This document shows, piece after piece, positions 22,131 to 35,199 of a DNA stretch of 64,000 nucleotides (positions are counted from its first letter, which is position 1; the number at the start of each line of letters is the position of its first letter). The stretch is from the NCBI GenBank assembly GCA_037126765.1, contig JBBCBC010000035.1, positions 3,472,001 to 3,536,000 on the forward strand, given 5' to 3'. Under the pieces are notes generated by a model. The model did no database searches. It saw only the letters and a program-made list of their open reading frames with translations, and had not been told where the DNA came from. The stretch comes from Stenogyne calaminthoides. Taxonomy: Eukaryota; Streptophyta; Magnoliopsida; Lamiales; Lamiaceae. A program made the position numbers and the translations under genes.

Positions 22131-23738
22131 TTAATGTCTGATATCAACATGCTTACATCTGGTGTGCAATACCGGATTTTTTGTAATAGCAATTGCACTA
22201 TTATTATCACAAAATATAGGTACTTCTTTGGCTATAATCTTATAATCCCTCAATTGTTGTCTGAGCCAAAGAATCTGTGCACAACAGCTTCCTGCAGCCA
22301 TGTACTCAGCTTCAGTAGTACTAATTGCTACTGAGGTCTGTTTCTTTGAAAACCATGATATCAGTTTACTTCCAAGAATTGACAAGTTCCTGTAGTAGAC
22401 TTCCTGTCAATTCTACATCCACCATAATCAACATCTGAATAACCAGTTAATTCAAGGTTATCATCAGCTGGATACCATAATCCTCTATTCACAGTGCCTT
22501 TAAGATATTTCAAAATCTTTTTGGCAGCTTCCATGTGACTAGCCTTATGATTAGCTTGGTATTTTGCACATATCCCAACACCAAATGTTATATCAGGTCT
22601 ACTTGCTGTGAGATAGAGCAATGATCCAATGATCCCTCTATAATCAGTGTGATTTACTGACTTGCCTTCAGGATCAGGATCCATCTTGTAGTTAGTATTC
22701 ATAGGAATTCTAACTACATTGCAATTCTGTACACCATACTTAGCAATTAGATCTCTGGTGTATTTTGCTTGATTGATGAAGATTCCTTCCTTAGTTTGTT
22801 TCACCCGAAGTAAAAGAAAGAAATTCATCTCCCCCATCATGGACATCTCAAACTTTCCTTTCATCAGGGTAGAAAACTTCTCACAAAACTGATGATTTGG
22901 AGATCCAAATATGTTGTCATCCACATAAATCTGAACTAGTAAGATAGCCTTCCCATCTTCTATCCTGAACAAAGTTCTATCAACAGTCCTTTGATAAAAC
23001 CATGGTCAGTAAGAAATTGAGAGAGTGTATCATACCATGCTCTGGGTGCTTGTTTCAGACCATACAAGACTTTCCTGAGCCTGTAAACTTGGTCATTTTG
23101 ACAAAATCCTGGAGGCTGTTCCACATAAACCTCTTCTTTAAGCACACCATTCAGAAATGCACTTTTCACATCCATCTGATAGACTATGAATTTCATGTGG
23201 GCAGCATATGCAAGAAACATTCTGATGTCTTCTAGTCTTGCAATAGGTGCAAAGGTTTCATCATAATCCAAGCCTTCTTCTTGGGAATAACCTTGTGCAA
23301 CTAGCATTGCCTTGTTTCTTACAATGTTGTTGTTCTCATCTCTCTTGTTCTTGAACACCCATTTAGTTCCAATCACATTGTGCCTCTTAGGTTTGTCCAC
23401 TAGCTCCCAAACTTCATTTCTTGTGAACTGATTCAGCTTTTCTTGCATAGCAGTAATCCAGAATAAATCTTGAAGAGCTTCTTCAATTTCAGTTGGTTCT
23501 TTTTCAGATAGAAAGCAGCATAATAGAGCACTTTCACCATGGAACCTTCTTGTTTTCACACCTTCTGATAGATCACCCACAATCTGACTTGTAGGATGAC
23601 TATCCAACCATCTTCTCCTTGATGTTCCCCCTTCAGTAATATCCTCAGCATCAGAAATGTTAGGTTCAGGTATTTCATCAAATTTAGGGAACAACATATA
23701 AGGAGAGAGTGAATCATCTTCCTCAGGGGAAATTTCAT
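22131..23738 (-). pseudogene. Reverse transcriptase and RNase H of outer SIRE-like element
   Basis: At 23697-22960 the RT domain shows WVFKNKRDENNNIVRNKAML, VAQGYSQEEGLDYDETFAPI, VYQMDVKSAFLNGVLKEEVY and LRKVLYGLKQAPRAWYDTL. At 22972-22361 it continues with the active-site block LLVQIYVDDNIFGS (YVDD intact), GEMNFFLLLRVKQTKEGIFI, TASRPDITFGVGICAKYQ and the RNase H start TGYSDVDYGGCRIDRKSTTG. At 22385-22131 follows SWFSKKQTSVAISTTEAEYM with CDNNSAIAI. The only obvious lesions are frame changes near 22965 and 22370. This enzyme copies the element RNA into DNA and degrades the template. Confidence 0.93.
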
Positions 23739-24168
23739 TCAGAATATTGTCAAAGACATTTGTTCCCCCTTAGTTGATGGATTCAGAGTTTGCCTTAGCT
23801 GTGACCACATCTTCATCGGCATTACATACCTGAGTCTGAACTGGTGTATGTTCAGATTGGTCAGCTTCAGTGTGTTGGCTTTCCTTCAGTGGAGAATTTT
23901 CATCCTGAGTCCCACCATCCTGAGTATTTCCATCATGAGCTTCTTTATCTGAGTCTGATTCACTCCATTTATAGAAAGTGATTGACTTCTTCTTCTCAGG
24001 CTCAGAAGATGTTTTGTTCTTCTTTTTCAGGATAAGTCTGGTGATTCTCTTGGTCAGATCTCCTGAATCATGTTCCTATTTCTTCTGAACACAAGTAGAT
24101 TCATAAAAAACAACATGAGGTGTTTCTTCCACAATAAGAGTCCTACAAATTTGTAAACTCGAAGGCTT

Positions 24169-25380
24169 TTATCTTGACTTGAAATATCCTAAGAATATTC
24201 CTTCATCAGCTTTGCTATCAAAAAATTTCAACTGATCTTTACCATTATTGTGTATGAAACACTTGCAACCAAACACACGAAAGAAAGAAACAAGAGGCTT
24301 CCTTTCATTCCACAGCTCATAAGTGTTTTTCCTTGATTCTTTGTCAGCATGGATTTGTTCTGAGAATAGCATGCAGTGTTGATAGCTTCAGCCCAAAATC
24401 TTTTAGGAATGTCAACTTCAGCAATCGTTGTTCTTGCAGCTTCTTTCAGAGTCCTATTTCTTCTTTCAGCAACACCATTCTGTCGTGGGGTCCTTGCAGC
24501 TGATGTTTCATAAGTTATTCCATTTGCTGCATAATAGTCAGATATAATATGGTTGATAAATTCAGTTCTTTTATCTGATCTGATTTTGATCACACTTTCA
24601 TTCTTTTTTCAAGATTGAGTCTTTTCATGAATTACGGCGTTTTGTTCCGAGTCTCTTTCTTACTGAGTAAGAATATGACCCATGTGTATCTAGAGTAGTC
24701 ATCAACTACCACAAGTGTATATTTCCATTATTGCTCACAGGTGTTACTGGACCAAAGAGATCCACATGTAACAGTTGTAATATTCTGTCAGTAGAAATAT
24801 CTACTTTGCTTTTGAATGATGCTTTGATTTGCTTTCCTTTCTGACAGGCATCACATACATGATCTTTACTGAACACTTCATTTGGTAACCCCCTCACAAG
24901 AGCTAATCTTGACAGTTTGTTCAGGGTTTTGAAGTTTAAGTGATTCAATCTTTTGTGCCACAACCAACTGGTATCAGTGGAACTTTTTGCAACCAAACAT
25001 GTATCCTTAGGAGTTCATCTCCAATCAACAGGATACACATTTCCTTTTCTAGTACCAATCAGTAGAATTTGTTGTGAAGCATTGTCTTTCACATAACACA
25101 AGTTCTTTGAGAACTCAACATTAAATCCTTTGTCACAGAATTGATTGATTGAAAGCAGGTTATGCTTTAAACCAGAAACATATGACACACCATGGATATG
25201 AACAGAGTCAACTTCAAGAGTTCCATATCCTTCAGTCTGTCCTTTGGAGTTATCTCCAAAAGTAATCTGAGGGCCTTTTTGCTCAACATAGTCAGTGAGT
25301 AATTGTTTATATCCTGTCATATGTGTTGAACATCCACTGTCCAGATACCATGCAGCAGGAGCCAATTCATTTCCACTCAT
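24169..25380 (-). pseudogene. Protease, GAG-pre-integrase and integrase, outer SIRE-like element
   Basis: At 25380-25015 the aspartic protease shows AAWYLDSGCSTHMTGYKQLL (D-S-G active site). At 24996-24706 the GAG-pre-integrase zinc region has SWLWHKRLNHLNFKTLNKLS and CDACQKGKQIKASFKSK (HHCC). The integrase core then loses frame at about 24700-24595. The next block, 24593-24169, shows RSDKRTEFINHIISDYYAAN, TPRQNGVAERRNRTLKEAAR and FRVFGCKCFIHNNGKDQLKF. The Asp of RSDKRTEF and the Glu of NGVAERRNR are visible. The inner SIRE-like element is inserted just upstream of the protease, at 25396/25397. A few stops and frameshifts inactivate it. Confidence 0.9.
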
Positions 25381-25396
25381 CAGGGCTATGTTGTCT

Positions 25397-26881
25397 TGTA
25401 GGTCCCGAACGGGTTTTCTTCAGGAGGGGTGAATAGACTTCAAAAACTTTTGTACAAATCAAAGTGTGAGGCGATTAACTTTGATCGAGTGTGAGTGAAA
25501 ACGGTTTGGGCGATAACCAACTTCTTGATCGCTTGAGACAGACCGATCGGTTCGTAATCCTACTGATGTGTCTTTTAAGTTTTACCCGTGTGAAAAACCG
25601 GTTTTGATAAATCGATTCCAAAGTTAATCTTTTAATCACGGTAAGTGTCAAGTTTGATCGAATCGTGCTTGGTGCTAACCGATCTCAACTTGGAATATGT
25701 ATGCGCTTTTAAAGGTTGTGTGTGATTGTGTAATCGATTAATCAAAGCGGTAAAGGCACACAAGATTTATAGTGGTTCGGACAAACCCAGTCCTAACCAC
25801 TCTTCCCTATCACAAGGGGCACCTACTTAACCAACCGGACTTTGTTTTATGTGTAAGTCCAACACAAGACACCAACTAGATGTTTAAGGAGTTCACACTC
25901 AACCCGATCCCGCAGATCAAAACTAGAAACCCTATGCGAAATCTTGCTAAACAACTTAACCTAACTTGGGGGTTTGGGTAAGATTGTTTTGTTCCAACTA
26001 TGAAATCTTTTCTTTGCGTATAAGCGACCTAACAAACTAGATGAAAAGATTTCTATGCTAAGAACTTATGGGATGAACACTTAATAAAAATTAATCTTCT
26101 TGTTCGTGTTCGGTAATGCGGAAATCGATATTAGCTTGAGCTTCTTGATTGTTCGAGTTGTTTTAACTCTAAAGTGTAATCCCATATATATAGACCTTGA
26201 AATCAAAGAGCCGTTGGAGAGCAATTTGAATTTCAAATATATTTGCAGACTTCTTGCGAGCTTGATGTGACGGTCTTCAGAACGGCATGGCCAAAAGCGT
26301 GAATCAGTATTTTGTAGTCATCTTCTGAGGTAGCATCAAATCCGCAAATTGCTCCGATCATACGTGTCTTGTTCTTATTGGATAGCGCATACACACTTTT
26401 CAAAGTTGTTCTTCCAACTAAGGTTAACATTCTTCTTGTTCGAGATCATAGACGATGATTAGGTGAAGCATCGATTTCACCGGTGAATGACTTCGATTCG
26501 GAAGCATCGATCTACGATGGAGTCTTTTGGTGCGGTTGACTTAGCTTCAACTAGCCTTCGGTGATGTAGGTCTTCCGAAACGATCTTAAGTCATCCTCTT
26601 TAAGTATTACGAGTTTGAGCTTTATGACTTGGTGAGATATTTGACTAGATCGAGATCGATCCGATCTTCATTCTTGTCTTGCATTACGGGAAATGAGTCC
26701 TTTGAGTCTTCGGATCGACCTATACATATTGAGTTTCCCCCAATATGTGACCTATCTATTTCATCGGTTAAATACAATCATTATCAATTCTCCTATAGCG
26801 GTAATATAAACATCGATTACTAGTGTCATGGTCCTATTACATGTTTTTGGAACTTTCATCAAAACTATAAATTTCCCAACA
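25397..26881 (-). repeat. Left 3' LTR of inner SIRE-like element (1485 bp)
   Basis: Plus-strand text starts TGTAGGTCCCGAACGGG and ends TTTCCCAACA. The length equals that of the solo LTR at 6878-8362. A TATATATA stretch at about 26185-26192 with GCCGTTGGAGA just beyond it corresponds to the U3 promoter of the family in reverse. Confidence 0.93.
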
Positions 26882-26894
26882 ATTTCCCCTTTTG
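26882..26894 (-). promoter_or_regulatory. Polypurine tract, left end of inner element
   Basis: The minus strand reads AAAAGGGGAAAT immediately before the LTR start TGTTGGGAAATTT. Confidence 0.88.
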
Positions 26895-27068
26895 ATGAAA
26901 CCAAAACACTTTGAGAAACCAAATGATTGATAAAAAATAAACGATTAAAACATATAATCGAAGACAATGAGACTTTGTCTTAGGATCGGAAAATAAACTT
27001 TTCTCATTAAAAATGTTGATTACATGTTACATCGTAAAAGTTTGTAAATAAACGGATCCCGAGTAGTC

Positions 27069-29543
27069 TTACGATTCTTCACTCTTTAGGCTTGTATCCT
27101 TCGCATCTCTTTTGATGTTGAGGTATGTTGAAAATCGATAAAGTTTCCATTTGACATCATCGATCTGCGAGGATCGATTATATATCGTTTTGCTCGGGAT
27201 GTCAAAATAGAATCTTTGAAATGCCAAATGTCCAAATGAGCCATCCGCCTTCTTCGAGTAATCCATCGATCATACTCTTGGCGAGATATTTTTACATTGA
27301 TAAGTTTGGCCTCATTTTCCGGATACTTTAAAAATCCGGGTATTTATTTTCTAACCAACAGGAATTCTTCATCGGAGATTCTTCTTGTGGAACAAGATTA
27401 AGAACAAAGGCATCCGAAGCCATTCCTCTCGATCTTATTCCATTCCTCAAATTTCTTAGCATCTTGCAGCCGTTTTTGGGATGATCTCATCAACTCTTTA
27501 GTTTGGCGAAAGGTTCAATGCGGATTTTCCAAAAATTCCTTTCTTCGCTCTCAATCCCGAATTTCTTCTTGATTTTACGCCTCTGCCATTTTTTTTTTTT
27601 TTTCTTTCTTCTTGGCTTTTTTTTCTTGACTACTAAAATCTTTTTCAAAAAACCGAGTTTGTGATGTCCTCAAAATATTGGTTTCTCATTCTTGTCCTTT
27701 TTTTGGTTTGATCAAAAAAAATACTTTAAGGGGAGGTCGAGAACCAAAGTTTTTTCGCGATCTTCTGTTGAGATCTTAACAGATATGCCTTGAGTTTGAG
27801 CTTAGATTTTGAATCTTCGATATCGGCTTCGATCTTGACAGATTCCATGGCGATAAGTGTTTTAATCGATTTTGTCAAGTTTCTCTTAATCAAATCTAGC
27901 TTGTCGTGAGCATCGAAAAAAAACTTGTTGTTGATCCACCAAAATTTGGCATCAATATCTTTATCGATTCGGTAATTGATGAACATTTCTTTTGGGAGAA
28001 CCGATCTTTGATTGAGATAATCTTGGGAAATAGCCAATTCCCTTTGATACATTATTTCTTTGATGGCATATCATATCTCCCTCAACTTCCTTTCGGAGAT
28101 CTTTGAGACAAGATTTGATCTCCCATTGATCAAGATCGTGTGATATTGGAATGTTGGGTGTCACTTGAATTCAATTTGTGCCTCCAAAGGGTTGGTCATG
28201 AACTGCAATATCCACTATCATCGGCATTTTATCCTTCATGATGGCATCCGCCAGAGCTTTGTCGGACTCTCCGATTTGTCTGTTCCGGCAACCCTAGCTT
28301 CTGTGGATCGAGCTTTGGCCTTTAGGATCGAATTTGGTGATCCCACTTTAGCTTTCCTCATGGATCAAAGTCTAAACTCATCCGCACCGCCCATCCGCTT
28401 CAATAATTATTATAAAGTCCGAGAAGCTTTTTAATCAAGATCTCTCCGGTGAGGATCTCCATAACTTCCTCTCTTATGGCGGGATGGGCGACGGTTAATA
28501 CAACTCATCAATTTCTTTTTTTCGATTAATTATTTCAATTTCTCTTTTCGATTCGCGGTCATTAATTTCCAGTTTAAGATCTTTGTTGATCCGGACTCGA
28601 GCCCGGTTATGAGATGTGGAAGGTTCAAGTTGTGCTTGAAATAGGAAGTTGGGCGTCGTTCGACCTGCAAGGTTAATATCTTTTGTCCTTCGAGTAAGCT
28701 TTACGGTTTCATAGAACCTGATTTGATTCACAACATGGAAGAATATCCATACCTGAAATCTAATTCCACATTCTTCCTCGATTTGGTATGATAAAACTTA
28801 TGAACCTCCCAAGGGATCGATTTTGCGCTCTTTCTTCATCGACTCATCTTCAAACATCGAGTCATGGAGGCTTGCTTAGCGTTTCGGCCTCTTCTCCGGC
28901 CTTCACCAGGTTTCTTTTCTTCTTCGGGGAGCATCCGGTGTAGACGAAGTTGTTGCTTTTTCCTTTCTTTGAATTTGGGGGGTTGGCGCGATATCATCGT
29001 ATGGTGGCCCAAAGATGGTCAAGTGGCCAGAAAGGCCTTATAGGACTTGATCCAATCTGTTCCCCATTCAAGATTAGGCGGTTTATCTTTTCGTAATAAT
29101 CGTTCAGATTGCTGATCTTTTTTACTTGAGATATACCGCCTCGTTCATTTACTCCAAATTTCTCATGTTCTTGGAGCAATAATGGCCTTCAGAACCCGTG
29201 CCAATTGATGTTCTTGGCCGTCATCAATTATTGCGACCATCTTTGTACATTTTGACGGATGTAAGAGCATCCAATTTAATCTAATACCCATAATTGTTTT
29301 TGACAATATGTCAAACAACAATCGGTATTTCCTTTTGAGCATTGGCGACAAAACTGGACGATGATGTTTGTCACCTCTCAAGAACTCTTTTTCGATCACC
29401 ATCTTCGTTCTCCTCAGAATGAGCAAGCGAGATCCATCCTTTTGGTAGGTCAAACAGACGGGTTATATCATCATTCGTCACCGATTTCTTCTCCGTTGAC
29501 TCTCGAGAGCGATTCATTTCTCGAACGTCCGATCCACTCTTAA
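27069..29543 (-). pseudogene. SIRE-like env-like gene, inner copy, heavily broken
   Basis: Position (between RNase H and the 3' LTR) and scattered blocks identify it. At 29453-29163 LRGDKHHRPVLSPMLKRKYR, LLFDILSKTIMGI and SKCTKMVAIIDD match the KFEATLNKKYLKPKYRVLLD and PKLRLMAAIE region of the outer copy. At 28052-27726 a coiled-coil-like stretch (KLDLIKRNLTKSIKTLIAM) is in the right place. At 27266-27069 AFQRFYFDIPSKTI and DDVKWKLYRF match the FWFNHDVLQEW and NDAWEEVKRT region only loosely. Frame changes are very frequent. The block 28780-28811 is identical to part of the solo LTR at 42131-42162 and does not belong here. The decay may partly be sequence error. Confidence 0.6.
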
Positions 29544-29789
29544 ATTCCTTAGAATTCTAGTGCTTCATCTTTGCATCCATCACCGGATTGCGAGTGAGCA
29601 AATAAAATTTCTCGAGGCTTGCTTTTCGGGTTTTGCTCGACCTCCATGGATTCCGGATCCCGAGTGATATTGAACTGCATTTAACTTATCATCCACAATC
29701 TTTGTTGCCGTTCCGCATAATTGCACATTATCTTTCCCATTCCGTGGGTGGCCATCTACAAAGGGATGGACCCGATTAAAGTTGTGCAT

Positions 29790-31930
29790 ATATATATAAG
29801 AACATCACATATCACGGAAACCAAGAAACAATAAAGTATAACACATGATAAAAGCATTTAAGATCAATGGATTAAAAAAATACATCAAATAAACATAAAT
29901 TACCAGATTACATTTACTAAGGAAGGATGATTTTGAAACTTAGGAAAAAACACTTTGAATCGAGAGAAGTAATCTGAGTTTTTCGAGAGAATAAATCGCA
30001 AGTTTGTGAAATGGAAAACTCGTATGGTTTTTGATGATCTTTATAAAGACGAGGAGGGAAAAGAAGACAAGATTTGGAAGATCAACCGTTTGAAAAGATT
30101 AAATGCTCCAGATTAAGCGGTTTTTTTGATCGTAGGTCGGGAAAAGCACGCATCTAAAAACCTTTTGGATTTAAAAGCACATTTAGTAGCAAGTTAATAC
30201 ATGTTCCCCACGTCCGCATTAAATGATTTGCGGTGTAATCGTCCAAGGATAATGGGTACAAGAAGGCAAATAATATCGATAAGATCCGATAAATAAGCAA
30301 AGAACAAGAGAAAAGAAAGGCGATTCTGGTTGATGATATTGTGTCGATCAATACCACTTATCCATGTTGATTTCACTTGTTGATCTTAGTATTCTCGCTA
30401 AGCCTTAAAATTCCCAACCGATCCTTTTAACTGATCTTCTTCACTTGCATCTGATTTGTTGAAGTTTCAAGCTCAACTGATCTTCCTTGAATACGTCTAA
30501 TTTCCTTCTTGATCCTCCTTGATCAGTTGAAGTTCCCCTTCAACTGATATTTCTGTTTTTCCCATAGACTGATATATCTGATTTGTTGAAGTTTCAAGCT
30601 CACCGATCTTCCTCATCCGATCGAATTCATGTAATCGATTTTTAGTTGACCTAATATGATTCTTCTCAGATCAAGCCAATTCTTGGGATAAGTGTTACCG
30701 CCAAAACTTAGTATAGAATAGTAGCTTCTATTCCCTAAGTTGTACGATTTGACATCGTAATTATCGTCAATCTTTCGATATGTCAATCCGCCAGAAATTT
30801 ATCCAATTATCGATCGGCGTGATTTCTACATCCTTTATCTGTCTTGATTTCTCTAAAAGGTTTTGAGAACTCATTCACCATACTTATCTTCTTTGTAGAA
30901 TCATGTATCTGGTGAACCCTTATTTCCTGAAACTTCCGCAAACACCTTTACCCCTTTTTTCGATGATTTCTTTCTCAAATCATCCTTGTGTGTCCTTTAT
31001 CACCGTCTTCGTCGTCATCATCAAAGATTTCACATACAATCGTTGCTAAGCTTCTCTACCACCGAGGCGGCGGTTTCGCTATCGCAACCCCGAAGACACT
31101 TCTCCTAACCGTGCACCTTGTGTGTCTATCGAGATAGCGTAACCCGCATCAACAGACTCGATCGAAAATGAACATGAGTTTGATGTGCGATGCGCATCGA
31201 TAACGGTGATGCCCCAGATATCAACTCACAATTTAATCTTGGAGTCCTTCTTTTCTTAGGGCTCTGGCTTAAAAAAAATCCTATCAAGGCATTGCCGCTC
31301 CACTTTGGTTTTAGCTTCTTTGGCGGCTTTAGGATTTCTTTAAAGCCTCTCTCACCCTTGTTAAGTGGGGGAAAATGAGAGCATCAGATTTAAAATCTCT
31401 CTCTCTCCCGCACTTCTTGGGTTAGGATGAGGGTTTAGGGTTATAGGTTTAGGGTTTTCGGTTATGACTTATGTACTGACCTCCGGGTCCTTTGTATTTG
31501 TAACTTGTAATGTAATCTGACCTTCGGGTCTTTATCAATGGAAAATTCTATTATTTCATTGTTGTGTAAAATTCCTGTATCTTTATGCGATTTTAAGCTT
31601 TAATCTTGTGAATGCCACTTGTGAAACTTGTTGAATTTCAGCTTAATCGACTTACAAAGTATAACTGAACAGATTTAATCAGATAATCCTTTAAACGATC
31701 AGTTCATTTAATCTGATAAACTTTAAATCTGATCAGTACCTTCTCATATCGGGTTCCTTTGATCGATCTTACGATCACAGATACCAAATTCAACCGATTT
31801 CACTTGAATGAGATTAGTTTCTTAACCAAATTTGTTCTTTCATTCCATCAAACATTTTAGGTGCATTTTCTCCAAGATCCGTAAGCCCTAGCTCATTGCA
31901 TAATTCTCTGAATCGATCTCGTCTTTGGCT
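29790..31930. other. Long spacer of inner element with unexplained 0.9-kb segment
   Basis: The outer element has about 0.7 kb at this position, whereas here it is about 2.1 kb. At 30446-30620 a block with GATTTGTTGAAGTTTCAAGC occurs twice. The stretch at about 30690-31600 matches nothing else I see in the window. It holds telomere-like text (GGGTTTAGGGTTATAGG, GTTTAGGG) at 31430-31460, a purine run GTGGGGGAAAATGAGAGC near 31368-31385 and two CTTCGGGTC/CTCCGGGTC copies at 31480-31530. It could be a captured fragment or part of another LTR element. No gene was recognised. Confidence 0.45.
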
Positions 31931-33400
31931 TGGTTAGAATAATGACTTTAAGTATATTCGGTATGAATCTTTTCCATTCTCGATATTTTTCTTTTCAACA
32001 TGATCTCTTATAAAATGGTGCCCGACATCCACATGCTTGCATCTTGTATGTAGAACGGAGATTACGAGTGATTGCAAAAGCACTATTATTCTTCATTCAA
32101 AAATAGGTACATTCTTAGTTTCAATGTTATAATCCCTCAAATTCTTCTTTCGGGCGGTTGGGAACAACGACTTCCCTCGCAGACCATATATTCTTAAGAG
32201 TAGATGTTGCAACCGATGTTTGCTTTTTGAAAACCACGAGATCGGTTTACTTCCTAAGAACCACAAGTTCTCGAGGTGGATTTTTCATCAATCTTGCAAC
32301 ATCCATAATCGAAGCGAATACCCACTAAGCTCTAGATTATCATCGATGGGTAAAATAAACCAAGGTTTACCTTCCCTTCAGATACTTAAGAATCCGCTTA
32401 GTGCTTTAGGTGACTTATCATTGGATTTGCACGAAATCGCACATACACCTCTGCGAAGGTTATATCTCGGTTCATTGGCGACGGTATAGTAGAGATCCAA
32501 TGAGAGCCCTATATTCCTTCGATTTGTTTTCGACCATCCTCATCTGGATCCATCTTGAATCCGGTCATCATAGGAATTTTGGCTTCCTTACAATTTTGAA
32601 CTCCAAACTTAGCCATAAATTCCTAGTGTATTTTGCTTGGCGAGATGAATATCCCTTCATATTTTGCTTTACTTGAAGACCCGTAATTCATCGACCCATA
32701 ATGGACATCTCGAATTTCCCTTGCATCGATTTTCTTCAATCTTTCACATAGACTTTTGTTGGGAGATCCAGAAGATGATGTCGCCCACGTAAATCTGAAC
32801 CATCGAAATATCTTTTCCATCTTCTATTCTCGAATAAGGTTACATCCCATTGTTCCTTTAGTGAACCCACTTTCGATCAAGAACCGAGAGAGAGTGTATC
32901 ATACCAAGCTCGAGGAGCTGTTTTTGCCATAGAGAGCTTTTCTTAGATGGTACACCGGTTGCCCTTTTCAAAGCCCAGGTTGTTCGACATAAACTTCCTC
33001 TGCTAGTACCCCGTTTAAGAAAGCGCTCTTTACGTCCATCTGATACACAATGAACCCTCTGTGGGAAGCATATGCGAAATTGAAAATGGCTTCTAAATGA
33101 GCGGCGATCGGTGCAAAGGTCTCATCATAATCAATTCCTTCGATTGTGAATACCCCGCCGCAACAAGTCTTGCCTTATTTACGTGATGACGTTTTTTCTC
33201 ATCTCTTTGTTCTTGAATACCCACCGTGCCAATAACGTCTTGATGACTTGATGCATTACCGGTTCCCAAACTTGATTTCTCTCGAATGCTCCGGCTCCTC
33301 CCGCATGGCTAGAATCCGAGTTGCGTCTTGTAGAGCTTCCTCTATTGTTGTTGGTTCCTTCATATGTTGATAACAACAATACATGGCACTTTCACCAACT
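31931..33400 (-). pseudogene. RNase H and RT of inner SIRE-like element
   Basis: Reading the minus strand in pieces gives counterparts of the outer RT/RNase H: GTCCTCATTTAG-like decay aside, the RT blocks before the catalytic region (about 33379-32900: VFKNKEMRKNVIT and, in other frames, MDVKSAFLNGVL-like text near 33030), the region equivalent to IYVDD near 32790, and RNase H text with KNVPIF near 32110. Nucleotide alignment to 22086-23700 is clear over most of the length, but almost every missing or changed base falls where the outer copy has CAG or CTG. No uninterrupted domain remains. Confidence 0.7.
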
Positions 33401-33839
33401 GATGTCTAGTTTTAACTTTATCAGATGGGTCTCCGATTATCAGATCAGTTGGATGACTGGTTATCCTGGTCCTTCTGTTCTGATTTGCGTCGGTTTGGAG
33501 AACATCGTCCGTTTATGATAAAATTTCATTACTAGAGTTTGGGAGTGGTGCGAGTTATGATCCACTTGATAAGAACAAGTCTCGGTGATGTTGGACTCAT
33601 CATGTCGATGTACGTTCGTAAACTTGATGTTCCCCGAACCGGATGGTTCGATTGATCTTATCTCGGTTTATGTCGGCTTCTTCACCGGCGTTTTTAGTAC
33701 CTTAGGATCAGAATGATCCGTGAATCAACTAGATCTGGAATGTATACCGTTATGGTTTACGATTCTTTTTCCTTGATCATTAATCGATCCATTTTACTTG
33801 TTGATTAGTACATCTTGATACGAGACAATTTCTCTTGAT

Positions 33840-35060
33840 CAAGAAGATGCTTCATCAAAGACTACATGGGGTGTTTCTTCCACAAGTAGGGTTAAATTTG
33901 TAGACCAAAAGCCTTGCTAGATGAGGAATATCCTAAGAATATACCCTCATCGACTTGGCCTCAAAGGTTTTCAACCGACTCTTCCCATTGTTGTGTATGA
34001 AACACTTACACCTAAAAACATGGAAGTAAAGACCACGAGGTTTTACGTCCTTCCACGCTTCATAGGGTGTTTTGTAGTGAGCCTTAGTCGGAAGACATAC
34101 ATTTCGAGTATGGCATGCGATTTGATTATACGCGTTAAACGGCTTGGTATTGATGTTCACTAACATCGCGGCGAAAGTCTTCTCTGAGAATTCTGTTCCT
34201 CCGCTCACTACTCCATTTTGTTGTGGCGTCCTTGCGGTGATGTTTCATCTTTGATACCAAACAGAGTATATTTGGCGTCCGTTGAGACCGACCGGTGTAA
34301 CTGGTCCAAATAGATCTATATGGCAAATATGAAGATTCTATCTTGAGTCCGGAATTCCCTTGAATGAAGCTTTGACTGTTTTCCCTTCCCGACATGCAAC
34401 ATATGTCGATCCTTTGAAAATACTTCATTCGGAAGTCCTTCCACTAGAGACATCCTTGCTATCTTATTAAGAGTTTTAAAGTTCAGATGGCTCATTCTTT
34501 TGTGCGAAGCCACCGCTACTTTTTGGAACTCTTGACAATCGAGCATCGTTTCTTGGGCAAAATTTTATTCCAATCACCGTGTAGATCGTCCCTTTCCTTG
34601 AACCAAGTTAGCAAAAATCAAGGGCTCGATTCTTGATAGTGCATTAATCGATCGAGAACTCAACACCAATCCGTTTCAGTAATTGTGAAACTAATAGTAG
34701 GTAGTGCTTCGGACCGTCGACATCTAAGACTCAAATTATTTGTACATCATCATTCTCTTATTCCGAATCCTTTGGTATAACCAAAGTTATCATCACCAAA
34801 GTACACGCTGGCCTTTCGTTTCTATGTAAGAGCCGAGGAGGTGCTTGCTTCTGTCATGTGCCTTGAACATCCACTATCGATGTACCGGATAGTTGCTTCC
34901 ACACCTCCTTTGTTGGCGGACCACGCGATCCTCGCACCAAATCGGGCTTTTAGGTACCCCTTTTGGATTGGGTCCCGAGGGGTTAGGATTAGTTTTGGGG
35001 ATCCATACAAACAGAGCACTTCTATTGTGATCGTTAGATCGAAAGGCCCATTTGTCTCCC
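33840..35060 (-). pseudogene. Integrase and protease of inner SIRE-like element
   Basis: At 35019-34822 the protease motif RYIDSGCSRHMTEAS is visible (D-S-G). At 34546-34316 follows the GAG-pre-integrase block SHKRMSHLNFKTLNKIARMS with LVEGLPNEVFSKDR. Integrase pieces at 34428-33933 include SSERRNRILRE and YEAWKDVKPRGLYFHVFRCK with CFIHNNGKSRLKTFE. The order matches 25380-24169. The first catalytic Asp region of the integrase was not recovered in a single frame. Confidence 0.75.
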
Positions 35061-35199
35061 ATACCTATCAACATAATCATCGTCTCTTTATATGCTTTCT
35101 GATTTGTATGATTATTAGTGTGAACCTTGGATGACTTAGAAGACTTGGGATTTATCTTTTTTGTTTGTCTTCTTTTTATCCAAAGGTGGTTCAAAAGTT

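Noticed and set aside
31430..31460. Telomere-like repeats as a chromosome end
   Set aside because: Only two or three degenerate units inside a retrotransposon; far too few for a telomere.
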